Below are positions 7,261 through 13,865 of a stretch of DNA of 19,302 bases, in pieces; position 1 is the stretch's first letter, and each line of letters begins with the position of its first letter. The stretch lies in contig CBFDBC010000051.1 of assembly GCA_965602945.1 (NCBI GenBank), positions 1-19,302 of the forward strand, read 5' to 3'. The notes beneath the pieces are model-generated. The model was not told the origin of the DNA and did not search any database. It was given only the letters and a program-made list of their open reading frames with translations. Origin of the DNA: JAUXEH01 sp965602945 (lineage in GTDB: Bacteria; Acidobacteriota; Aminicenantia; Aminicenantales; Aminicenantaceae). The position numbers and the translations under genes are program-made.

Positions 7261-7647
7261 TCAGATCGACCGTTCGCTTCCTACGGCGATGGCGTATTCG
7301 GTGACCGGTTCCTGACCCAAGACGTGGCGGTCGAAGATCTCTCTGGCCTTCTCGGGTGTAAGCTCCACATATTTGACGGGCACGGAATCGGCGAACTCGA
7401 CGGTGGCCATGGGCTCCTTGCTGCACAGACCAGCGCAGCCCGACGTGGTCAGGAAAACATCCCGGGCCTCTTTCTCCTCCACAGCCAGCATCATGGCCTC
7501 CATGATATTGCGGGCGCCGGCGGCGATCCCGCAGGTCCCCATGTGAACGGTCACCTTGACCTTGTAGGGGCCGTCACGGCTCAAAAGGGTTCTCCCCTTA
7601 GCCGTGTCTCTCAAGGCCTTCAAGTCTTCGATGGTAAGCTTAGGCAT
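7261..7647 (-). CDS. HndB-like (2Fe-2S) ferredoxin-domain protein
   Basis: This 128-residue protein resembles HndB of NADP-reducing hydrogenases. It starts with a helical arm (PKLTIEDLKALRDTAKGR). A thioredoxin-like ferredoxin fold follows with HMGTCGIAAGARNIMEA and TTSGCAGLCSKEP. Only three cysteines are visible in the fold, fewer than the four usual [2Fe-2S] ligands, so a cluster would need another ligand or a partner. It is first in the operon, 10 nt upstream of the NuoF-GltD fusion, with AAGGAGGG before the ATG. In classical Hnd operons HndB sits between HndA (NuoE-like) and HndC (NuoF-like) and is followed by an FeFe hydrogenase; HndA and the hydrogenase are absent here. It is probably a small subunit of the same complex as the fusion protein. 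Confidence 0.87.
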   Translation of the reverse strand: MPKLTIEDLKALRDTAKGRTLLSRDGPYKVKVTVHMGTCGIAAGARNIMEAMMLAVEEKEARDVFLTTSGCAGLCSKEPMATVEFADSVPVKYVELTPEKAREIFDRHVLGQEPVTEYAIAVGSERSI

Positions 7648-7759
7648 ACAGGCCCTCCTTTTGTGATATATGGCAAATTAATAGATCGGTTGAAAACCAA
7701 GGCAGGCAGGTCGGATGGGCAGTCACTTATATTCCGCCAAACATATTATCTGTAGTTAT

Positions 7760-7788
7760 AATTTATAGCCAGTTGATTTATATGTCAA
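7760..7788 (-). promoter_or_regulatory. Candidate promoter of the hndB-like operon
   Basis: On the minus strand a perfect TTGACA (7783-7788) is followed after 17 nt by TAAATT (7760-7765). TATAAA at 15 nt is an alternative. The A/T-rich stretch contrasts with the GC-rich genes around it. The leader to the ATG at 7647 would be about 105 nt. TTGA and TCAA half-sites flank the start of the spacer and weakly resemble the palindrome near the divergent XRE gene. The remaining bases of the 256-bp intergenic region show no further clear feature. Confidence 0.45.
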
Positions 7789-7868
7789 GTAATTTCACTG
7801 CGCATACTTGATCCCCAGGGTAATCTTCAGGAGAACGCAGAAAATCTTCCCCGGAATGCACTTCCGGC

Positions 7869-7897
7869 TTGAACTGTTCAATTATGTGTGGTATTAA
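7869..7897 (+). promoter_or_regulatory. Promoter with palindromic operator for the XRE regulator
   Basis: TTGAAC (7869-7874) and TATTAA (7892-7897) are spaced by exactly 17 bases. The -35 box is the left half of a perfect 13-bp palindrome, TTGAAC-T-GTTCAA (7869-7881). That is a natural operator for a helix-turn-helix dimer and suggests autoregulation. The -10 box ends six bases before the ATG at 7904, so transcription would start at or within a base of the start codon. No Shine-Dalgarno site is present, so the message may be leaderless. Confidence 0.6.
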
Positions 7898-7903
7898 TTT
7901 TTC

Positions 7904-8239
7904 ATGGCGTTCGGGCTAAGGGACCTGGGACAGAACATCAAACGTCTGCGCATGTCTGAGGACAGCCGGAGAAAGCGCGGAAAGTCTATGCTGCAGCGGG
8001 AACTGGCCGATTTGGCCGGGATCCCGGCCTCGAGCCTTTGCAACATCGAGAACGGGAAATACCGCAACCCCACCTGGGAAATCCTCAACAAGATCGCGCG
8101 GGGACTGCAGTGCGAGATATCCGACCTTTTCGTGGTCCCGGAAGCCGCGGTCTCCCCCTCTCAGATCGCGCTCACGGAGATGATCGAGACCCTCATCCGG
8201 GACCGTCTGGAAACCCTGCTGGTAGAAAAGAAGAAATAG
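7904..8239 (+). CDS. XRE-family helix-turn-helix transcriptional regulator
   Basis: This 111-residue DNA-binding protein has a Cro/CI-type helix-turn-helix at about residues 8-70. LGQNIKRLR opens helix 1, and ELADLAGIPASSLCNIENGKYRNPTWEILNKIARGL carries the turn, recognition helix and following helices. The C-terminal 40 residues (PSQIALTEMIETLIRDRLETLL) look helical and may dimerise. The ligand and signal are unknown; no sensor domain is present. It is transcribed divergently from the hndB-like/NuoF-GltD operon, with a palindromic operator at its own promoter. Control of itself and perhaps of that operon is plausible. It ends 10 nt from the convergent receiver-pseudokinase gene, with no room for a separate terminator. 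Confidence 0.92.
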   Translation: MAFGLRDLGQNIKRLRMSEDSRRKRGKSMLQRELADLAGIPASSLCNIENGKYRNPTWEILNKIARGLQCEISDLFVVPEAAVSPSQIALTEMIETLIRDRLETLLVEKKK

Positions 8240-8249
8240 TCCGGGAGGA

Positions 8250-9641
8250 TCAATCCGAGGCCGGGAAGACAACCTTGAAGCCCGTGCCTTCGCTGCGCTC
8301 CAGGTGGATGTCGCCCTTGAGGTGCTGAACCAGATCTGCCACCACCCGATGCCCCTGGGTCTTGTCCCCCGGGAAATCCTGATCCGGAGGGAAACCGATC
8401 CCATTGTCTTGGATCTTTAGGGCGTAATCTGCCCCGCTGCGGTGGAAGCCGATACTCACGCGCCCCCCTTTTTGTGATGTGTCCGGGAAGGCATATTTGA
8501 ACGCGTTGGACACCAGCTCGCTCACGATCAGCCCGCAGGCGGTGGCGGTCCTGAGGTCCAGGGGCAGGGATTCGATATCCAGGGCCAGGGTGATGCGGCG
8601 CTCATCCACACCGTATGACCGGACCAGGCGGGCGATCAGGTTCTGGACATAGCCGGCGAAATCCACCCGGGCCGGTGCTTCCGACCCGGACACCCGTTCC
8701 TGGGCATACAGCAGGGCCTCGAGCCGAGAGCGGCCCACACCCAGGCCTTTCAGGCCCTCGCGCGATTCCACACAGGCCCTCTGCAGGTCGATGAGGCTGT
8801 AGATAAGCTGCAGGTTGTCCTGGACGCTGCGCCGCACGTCATCCAGGAGCCGTTCCTTTTCCTGGAGGCTGGTCTCGAAGCGGGTTTCCTCTTTCTTCCG
8901 GGCGGTGATATCCCGGACGACACCTATGAAGGCTTTCTCGTCCTGATAGGTCCAGGGGGTCACACACATCTCCATGTTGAAGCGGCTATAATCCTTGCGC
9001 ACTCCCAACACCTCGACCCAGCAGTCACACAGGGGTGAATCCCCGTGGGCGAACAGGCGTTCGATCTCCTGCAGGTATTCCTTTTTGGTCCCCTCCGACA
9101 CCAGATCCATGAAGGCCCGGCCTGAAATCTCGGATGCCGCGTAGCCGAATATGTTTTCCGCTCCCCGGTTCCAGAAAAAGACCTTCCCCGCGGCATCGCA
9201 CAGGATAACCGCCTCCTCCATGTTCTCCGTCAGCCGCCGCCACCCTTGGGCAGACTCCTCCAGGCAGCGCGTGACCTCACGGTTGTACAGTGCGATCTCG
9301 ATGGCCGCCTTCAGGGCATTTTCCTGGTAGGGCTTGATGATGTAGCCGTAGGGACCGACATCCTTGGCCCTCTCGATGAACCGGTCGTCTCCGTAGGCTG
9401 TCAGGAAAACCACGGGGATGTCCATCTCCCTGCGGATGAGGCGGGCGGCCTCGATCCCGTCCAGATCGCCCGGCATGACGATATCCATCAGGATGATGTC
9501 CGGCCTGTGTTCCCTGGCCAGGCCCACGGCCTCTTCCCCCGTGGATGCGGTGCCCGTGACCTCGTAACCCATGACCTCCAGCCGCTCCTCCAGCTGTGTG
9601 GTTATGGCGGCTTCGTCGTCAACGATCAGAACCTTTGCCAT
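8250..9641 (-). CDS. Receiver-PAS-HisKA_2/HATPase protein lacking the phosphoacceptor histidine (pseudokinase-like)
   Basis: This is a 463-residue cytosolic protein. The N-terminal receiver (1-120) is complete: acidic pair Asp8/Asp9, phosphoacceptor Asp53 in ILMDIVMPG, Thr81 and Lys103. A PAS domain follows at about 135-255. The HisKA_2-like segment (KERLLDDVRRSVQDNLQLIYSL) carries Arg270-Arg271 where the family has His-His. The HATPase has an intact N box (SELVSNAFKYAF) and DNGIGFPP; the later GLxLV-type motif reads GHRVV. It may bind ATP but should not autophosphorylate by the usual route. The receiver is the obvious target of the upstream intact kinase. AGGAGGAG precedes the ATG, and the gene overlaps the kinase gene by 23 nt. 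An effector role is inferred. Confidence 0.9.
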   Translation of the reverse strand: MAKVLIVDDEAAITTQLEERLEVMGYEVTGTASTGEEAVGLAREHRPDIILMDIVMPGDLDGIEAARLIRREMDIPVVFLTAYGDDRFIERAKDVGPYGYIIKPYQENALKAAIEIALYNREVTRCLEESAQGWRRLTENMEEAVILCDAAGKVFFWNRGAENIFGYAASEISGRAFMDLVSEGTKKEYLQEIERLFAHGDSPLCDCWVEVLGVRKDYSRFNMEMCVTPWTYQDEKAFIGVVRDITARKKEETRFETSLQEKERLLDDVRRSVQDNLQLIYSLIDLQRACVESREGLKGLGVGRSRLEALLYAQERVSGSEAPARVDFAGYVQNLIARLVRSYGVDERRITLALDIESLPLDLRTATACGLIVSELVSNAFKYAFPDTSQKGGRVSIGFHRSGADYALKIQDNGIGFPPDQDFPGDKTQGHRVVADLVQHLKGDIHLERSEGTGFKVVFPASD

Positions 9642-11061
9642 TCTTCTCCTCCTGTGACAGAAGCGGGAAACGGATGAGAAACTCGGTGTACTTCTTCCGC
9701 GCCAGCTTTATGCTCCCCTTGAGCTGCCTTTCCACCAGGTTCCGGACCAGCTTGAGTCCGAGGCTGTTCACACCCGCGAGATCAAAGTCATCCCCGGTGC
9801 CGGCGCCGTCGTCTTTGACGCTTATCACGGCGGTGCTGCCGGCAGCGACCTCCATGGACACCTCGATGGTCCCTTTTTTCCTGTCGGTGAAAGCGTGTTT
9901 GAAGGCGTTGGATATAAGTTCGTTCATCACCAGAGCACAGGGTATGGCCTGGGTGAGCGAGAGATACACCTCTTCGATGTCCACGTGACAGGATACCGCC
10001 CCTTCCGGGTTGTAGACCGCAGTCAGGTAGCGCAGCAGCTCGCGGATGTGTTGGCCCATCTCGATCCGGTCGAAACGCTCGCTGCGGTAGAGCTGCGAGT
10101 GGATGAAGGCCATGCTCTGGATCTTGGAGCGGGCATTGGTGATGAGGTCGACGGCCCTGGGATCATCGATGCGCATGCGGCTGAGGTCCAGGATGCTCGA
10201 GATCACCTGAAGGTTGTTCTTCACCCGGTGATGGATCTCCTGCAGGAGGTATTCTTTCTCCCGGACCGAGGCCTCCAGTTGGGTCTGCACTTCCTTCCGG
10301 TCCGTGATATCCCGGGTCACCGCGATGAACGTCCGGGGATTCCCCTGCGCATCCTTGACCACAGCCGTGTCGATCTCCCCGATGAATCGGTCTCCGTTTT
10401 TTTTGAGCAGCGTGTATTCCAGGTTTCTGGTCAGACCCTGTTTCAAGGTCTTGCGCAGGTAGATGATCGCCTGGGCACGGGATTCCGGGGCGATCAGATC
10501 GGCGAACTTTCTGCCCAGCAGATCTTCCTTTCGCCGGAACCCGTGCAGGTTCAGGGTCTGGTGTGAAACATAGGTGATGCGGCCTCCGATGTCCGTGACG
10601 GTCACTGCGTCGGGCGAGGTCTGGATGAGGCTCCTGTAGCGCTCTTCGCTCTCACGCAGGGCCTGCTCCGCCTGCTTGCGCTGCGTGATCTCCAGGGCGA
10701 CTTCCACCGCGCCCAGGACCCGGCCGCCGTTTCCCCTGACAGGGTATCCCCTGATAAGCCATATGCGCCCATCCGGGCCGTTTATCTCCGCCTTCTCGGG
10801 CTGTACTGTTTCCATGGCTTTGGAAACGGGGCAGTCTGCACAGGGTCCGATACGTTGATGCCAGACCTCGTAGCAGTGCCTCCCCCCCATCTCGTCGATC
10901 GTGGAGTCGACCGACTCGGCGGCAGCCCTGTTCACCCATATGATCCTCTGGTCCGTGTCCTGATAGACGACAAGCTCTGAGATGGCGTTGAGGACGAGGG
11001 CGCGCACGGAATCCGAGTTTTGGAGAGTCTCCAGGTCCGGGTCTCGGCCGATGGATGTCAC
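9619..11061 (-). CDS. Cytosolic PAS-PAS HisKA_2 sensor histidine kinase
   Basis: This 480-residue kinase has no membrane segment. PAS1 (about 20-130) contains the Cys-containing motif HCYEVWHQRIGPCADCP with Cys63, Cys74 and Cys77. PAS2 (about 145-260) ends in FIAVTRDITDRKE. The dimerisation/phosphotransfer segment is a textbook HisKA_2 sequence, LLQEIHHRVKNNLQVISSI, with His277 and His278. The HATPase has the N box MNELISNAFKHAF, DDGAGTG and SLGLKLVRNLV. The start is a GTG at 11061 with AGGTG five bases upstream, and a sigma70-type promoter lies about 60 nt before it. It overlaps the receiver-pseudokinase gene by 23 nt, so the two are co-produced and probably partners. The signal could be a small molecule, redox state or a metal; PAS1 cysteines make redox or metal worth testing. 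Confidence 0.93.
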   Translation of the reverse strand: MTSIGRDPDLETLQNSDSVRALVLNAISELVVYQDTDQRIIWVNRAAAESVDSTIDEMGGRHCYEVWHQRIGPCADCPVSKAMETVQPEKAEINGPDGRIWLIRGYPVRGNGGRVLGAVEVALEITQRKQAEQALRESEERYRSLIQTSPDAVTVTDIGGRITYVSHQTLNLHGFRRKEDLLGRKFADLIAPESRAQAIIYLRKTLKQGLTRNLEYTLLKKNGDRFIGEIDTAVVKDAQGNPRTFIAVTRDITDRKEVQTQLEASVREKEYLLQEIHHRVKNNLQVISSILDLSRMRIDDPRAVDLITNARSKIQSMAFIHSQLYRSERFDRIEMGQHIRELLRYLTAVYNPEGAVSCHVDIEEVYLSLTQAIPCALVMNELISNAFKHAFTDRKKGTIEVSMEVAAGSTAVISVKDDGAGTGDDFDLAGVNSLGLKLVRNLVERQLKGSIKLARKKYTEFLIRFPLLSQEEKNGKGSDR

Positions 11062-11121
11062 GGATGCACCTAAGAGAGGGCTTTACCCCCGAAGAGTCGG
11101 GCGGACACGTGTTACTTCCAC

Positions 11122-11150
11122 AATCTATATGGCTTGAGGCCGATTGTCAA
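11122..11150 (-). promoter_or_regulatory. Sigma70-type promoter of the histidine kinase operon
   Basis: On the minus strand a perfect TTGACA (11145-11150) is followed after exactly 17 bases by TAGATT (11122-11127), a 4/6 match to TATAAT. The predicted start near 11115 gives a leader of about 54 nt to the GTG at 11061. Confidence 0.6.
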
Positions 11151-11215
11151 CGGCCGGCCGATGTCATTGCGGGGCCATAAGGTGGGATAACGAGGCCGGG
11201 GCCGAAACAATCCCG

Positions 11216-11279
11216 GTCATTGTGAATGCAGTAAAACAATCTCATTGGATTGCTTCGTCGCTGTGCTCCTCGCAATGAC
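11216..11279. repeat. Dispersed palindromic repeat (GTCATTGC...GCAATGAC type)
   Basis: This 64-bp imperfect palindrome starts GTCATTGTGA and ends TCGCAATGAC, with an inner CAATC/GATTG stem. The right half, GATTGCTTCGTCGCTGTGCT plus CCTCGCAATGAC, is the form I recall as an interspersed repeat in many unrelated bacterial genomes. The left half is shortened and mutated. Extra GTCATTGC (11163-11170) and GCAATGAC (11292-11299) ends lie on both sides, suggesting older or nested copies. The region 11151-11315 otherwise holds nothing I can name. Confidence 0.7.
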
Positions 11280-11315
11280 GCGGAGGGCCCCGCAATGACT
11301 CGGGAGAAACAGGGT

Positions 11316-11347
11316 AAAAAAAAGGACCCGCCGGGGAAGGCGGGCCC
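11316..11347 (-). terminator. Strong intrinsic terminator of the receiver-TonB gene
   Basis: On the minus strand GGGCCCGCC pairs with GGCGGGTCC (one G-U pair) around the loop TTCCCC. Eight consecutive Ts follow. It lies 32 nt after the stop codon of the receiver-TonB gene and is the clearest intrinsic terminator in the window. Confidence 0.9.
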
Positions 11348-11379
11348 TCACATCTATGAAAGAGGAGAAAGAATGAAGC

Positions 11380-13569
11380 TCAGTCCATGTTTTCCTTGAA
11401 GGCGATCGTTAGGACCTTCCACACTTTAACCCTGACGCCATCCTTCCAGGCCGGGCGGAACTTCCACTTCTTCACCGCCCGCTCCGCGGCCTCATTGAAT
11501 CCGTAGGGGCCGTCGATCTTCCGGATGACAACGGTCTGGAGAACATCACCGTTCTCAGAGATCAGGGTGTTCAACATTACCGTGCCTGCGACCCCGCGGC
11601 CCTTCGCCGCCGCGGGAAACCGTGGCATCTCCTGCTGGATTAGCTCGGGTTCCGTGTCAACCTGTTTTATGGAAACGATGTCGCCCATCGATACCCTGGC
11701 AGGCGCCTTGTTGCCCGGCTGTTCCGGTTCGGACGCGGCCTTCTCAGCAGGGGGGCCGGCCGCCTCGCGGTTGGGATCGGATCCGCTTATGGTCCCGGTC
11801 CGCTCCTCATTTTTCTGCGGAGGCTTCTGGTTCGGAACTGGGTTCTCCAGTGTGGTCTGGCTGGGCGTTATGTTTCCTGCCAGCTCGGACGAAACCTGGG
11901 ATTCGGCGATGTCTTCTACGGCCGGCGCAGGGGTGGGCGGCGGCGTGCTTTTAACTTCGGGCTTCTGTTCGGGTTTTTCTGCTGGTTTCTGTGCAGGCTG
12001 CTCCGTGGTCCCTTCCCGAGGGGGTTGTGCGGAAGGATTTTCCTCCACGGTCCCTGACTCAGCCGGGTTGTCGATCCCGTTGGGATCCTCTCCTGGGTCG
12101 ACGGCGGGTTTTTCAGCCTCTTCACCCTGGGAAGAAGCGGGTAGAGACTGCGCCATGGTGTTGGCACCCAGCGTGGCCTGTTCCACGGGAGCATCCTTTG
12201 ACATCTTGGGTATCATAAATACGGCCGCGACTACGACGACCAGGGCCAAGGCGGCCATCGGGAGGATGATCTTCTTGGGAGCGCCCTTGATCTTGGCGAT
12301 CAGGCTCTTGATCGGATTGGACCCGGATTTTACCTCTTCATCAGGGCCGAATCCCGAGAACATGCCTTCGCTTGCGACCACATCTTTGAGATCCGGCTTT
12401 TCCGGCGGTTTCTCGGTTTTCTGGACGGCGGCCGGCTCGACCTTTTCCTCGGCAGCAGGCTCTGCCTTCTCGATCACGGCGGGTTCAACTTTTTCCAGCA
12501 CAGGCTCAGGTTCGGGTTCAGGCTTTGTCTCCGCAGACTTCTGAACGGTCTCTTTCCGGGCTTTCTCTTTGCTGTTTCTCTTGGAGTTCGTCTTTTCCTT
12601 GACCTTAGTCTTTTCGTTCTCCCGGGCGCTCATCTCCTTGACTTTGGTCTCGAGCTCTTTTTCCAGGGTCTCCGTGACGGCATCGGCCATCTGCAGGATC
12701 TTCTCGGGCGATTCCTTGCCTTCCTCGGTCGCTTGCGAGGCGTCAGCCTTCGGATTATTTCTTGTACCCCGGGCCAGTTCATCTATTTTCTGGAGGATAT
12801 CATCCTGGGGAGGGGCTTTTTTTTCAGGTTTGGGAGAGAGTAATTCCTCGACCTTCAGCATGGGATCGGCGGGCATGGCCGCCGGGGCCTGAGCTTCCGG
12901 CTCCTTCACCGCCGCATCCAACGCGTCCGGCTTGATGTCTTCGTCCGGGATTTTCCCATTCAAAGGCGGGGCATTCTTCTCTCCCCCGACCAGCCCGAGG
13001 TCGGCGAAGGCGTCCTCCAGCATGTCATCGAGTTCCTGGCCGAAATCGCGGTCTTTTTTGGCATCGGGTTTTTGTGGTTTCTCTGATGGTTCCTCTTCCT
13101 GCAGTTCCTTTATCGCTTCGGCCGGTGTAGCGTCCGGGATGGCGGTCCCATTGATTTCTTCCTTTTTCAGCTCCTGTTCCTCGTCGCCTTCTGGCTCAGC
13201 CGGGAGCAGCTCCCTGATCAGCTTGCCCATCTCCGGCTTCTTGAACGGTTTGCTGACAAAGGCCGAGGCCCCGAAAGAGCGGACAGACTCGATCTTGAAC
13301 TGTTCCTCCCGGTAGAACTTGGTGAGGATGATTACCGGAATCTTCGGTTCGAGGTCATGCGTGATGATGCCGCAGAGCTCGAATCCGTGGAGCTTGGGCA
13401 GCATGGGCTCAAGGACAACCAGGTCGGGAGTCTCCTTCTTGGCCATCTCCAGGCCTTCCTCGCCATCGCGCGCGACCAGCACGCCGAATCCCTCATCCTT
13501 GAGAAACTGGGAGAGGGGCTCAATGGATCTCTCGTCGAAGTCCACGACCAAAACTGTTTTGTCCTTCAT
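11380..13569 (-). CDS. Pseudo-receiver (D54E) - transmembrane - TonB C-terminal domain fusion protein
   Basis: This 729-residue protein joins a cytoplasmic receiver to a periplasmic TonB domain. Residues 1-120 are a receiver (VLVVDFDERS) with Thr83 and Lys107 kept, but the phosphoacceptor position is Glu54 in VVLEPMLPKLHG. Residues 120-430 are a long acidic, Lys/Glu/Pro-rich, probably disordered or coiled linker with one amphipathic patch (FGQELDDMLEDAFADLGL). The only membrane helix is at 434-453 (IILPMAALALVVVVAAVFMI). A Pro/Glu-rich periplasmic linker follows. The TonB_C domain lies at about 626-729: FPAAAKGRGVAGTVMLNTLI and a closing AAERAVKKWKFRPAWKDG. No ExbB/ExbD gene is nearby. The ATG is preceded by AGGATGGG. 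It is probably a signalling-coupled envelope link, not a classical transporter energiser. Confidence 0.9.
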   Translation of the reverse strand: MKDKTVLVVDFDERSIEPLSQFLKDEGFGVLVARDGEEGLEMAKKETPDLVVLEPMLPKLHGFELCGIITHDLEPKIPVIILTKFYREEQFKIESVRSFGASAFVSKPFKKPEMGKLIRELLPAEPEGDEEQELKKEEINGTAIPDATPAEAIKELQEEEPSEKPQKPDAKKDRDFGQELDDMLEDAFADLGLVGGEKNAPPLNGKIPDEDIKPDALDAAVKEPEAQAPAAMPADPMLKVEELLSPKPEKKAPPQDDILQKIDELARGTRNNPKADASQATEEGKESPEKILQMADAVTETLEKELETKVKEMSARENEKTKVKEKTNSKRNSKEKARKETVQKSAETKPEPEPEPVLEKVEPAVIEKAEPAAEEKVEPAAVQKTEKPPEKPDLKDVVASEGMFSGFGPDEEVKSGSNPIKSLIAKIKGAPKKIILPMAALALVVVVAAVFMIPKMSKDAPVEQATLGANTMAQSLPASSQGEEAEKPAVDPGEDPNGIDNPAESGTVEENPSAQPPREGTTEQPAQKPAEKPEQKPEVKSTPPPTPAPAVEDIAESQVSSELAGNITPSQTTLENPVPNQKPPQKNEERTGTISGSDPNREAAGPPAEKAASEPEQPGNKAPARVSMGDIVSIKQVDTEPELIQQEMPRFPAAAKGRGVAGTVMLNTLISENGDVLQTVVIRKIDGPYGFNEAAERAVKKWKFRPAWKDGVRVKVWKVLTIAFKENMD

Positions 13570-13712
13570 CGTTTTCCCATCCTGTCGGTCCCTGGGACCG
13601 GCTGAAAACGCGGGGAGGGGCGGCTAGCCTGGCTAGCGACAACGGAAACGACCCTGATCCGCCTTTTCTAAAATCTACAGCTATAGTTATGACGCTGATG
13701 CCAAAAAACGTC

Positions 13713-13732
13713 AATCACCCTTAGGGGTGATT
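13713..13732. promoter_or_regulatory. Inverted repeat operator candidate upstream of the receiver-TonB gene
   Basis: AATCACCC (13713-13720) and GGGTGATT (13725-13732) are perfect inverted repeats separated by TTAG. On the minus strand the repeat abuts and slightly overlaps TTGACG (13709-13714), a -35-like hexamer about 140 nt before the ATG at 13569. The -10 match is poor (CATAAC after 17 nt or ATAACT after 18). A dimeric regulator could bind here. The remainder of the 296-bp gap (13570-13865) holds the hairpin noted separately and short GGCTAGC repeats. Confidence 0.4.
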
Positions 13733-13810
13733 CCCGGGATGATAAATCCGGCGGGTCAAGAGGATAAATTCAAGGGGGCGGGAGGACGGGATTTAGAATG
13801 CAGAGAGAGC

Positions 13811-13847
13811 GCGGACAAAGGCAGGGGGCTAGCCTTCCCCTGTCCGC
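13811..13847 (-). terminator. Possible terminator hairpin after the LolA-like gene
   Basis: GCGGACA (13811-13817) pairs with TGTCCGC (13841-13847), and an inner AAGGC/GCCTT stem extends the hairpin with a four-base bulge. It lies 19 nt beyond the stop codon of the LolA-like gene on the minus strand. No T tract follows, so termination would need Rho, or the hairpin may only stabilise the 3' end. Confidence 0.4.
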
Positions 13848-13865
13848 CTCACCTCTCCCCTGGGA

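Noticed and set aside
11525..12544. Long plus-strand frame of 339 codons opposite the receiver-TonB gene
   Set aside because: The Ser/Gly/Phe-rich sequence is the complement of the Pro/Glu/Lys-rich linker codons and has no motif of its own.
13520..13714. 64-codon minus-strand frame upstream of the receiver-TonB gene
   Set aside because: It overlaps the start of the receiver gene in another frame and starts in the likely promoter; no support for translation.
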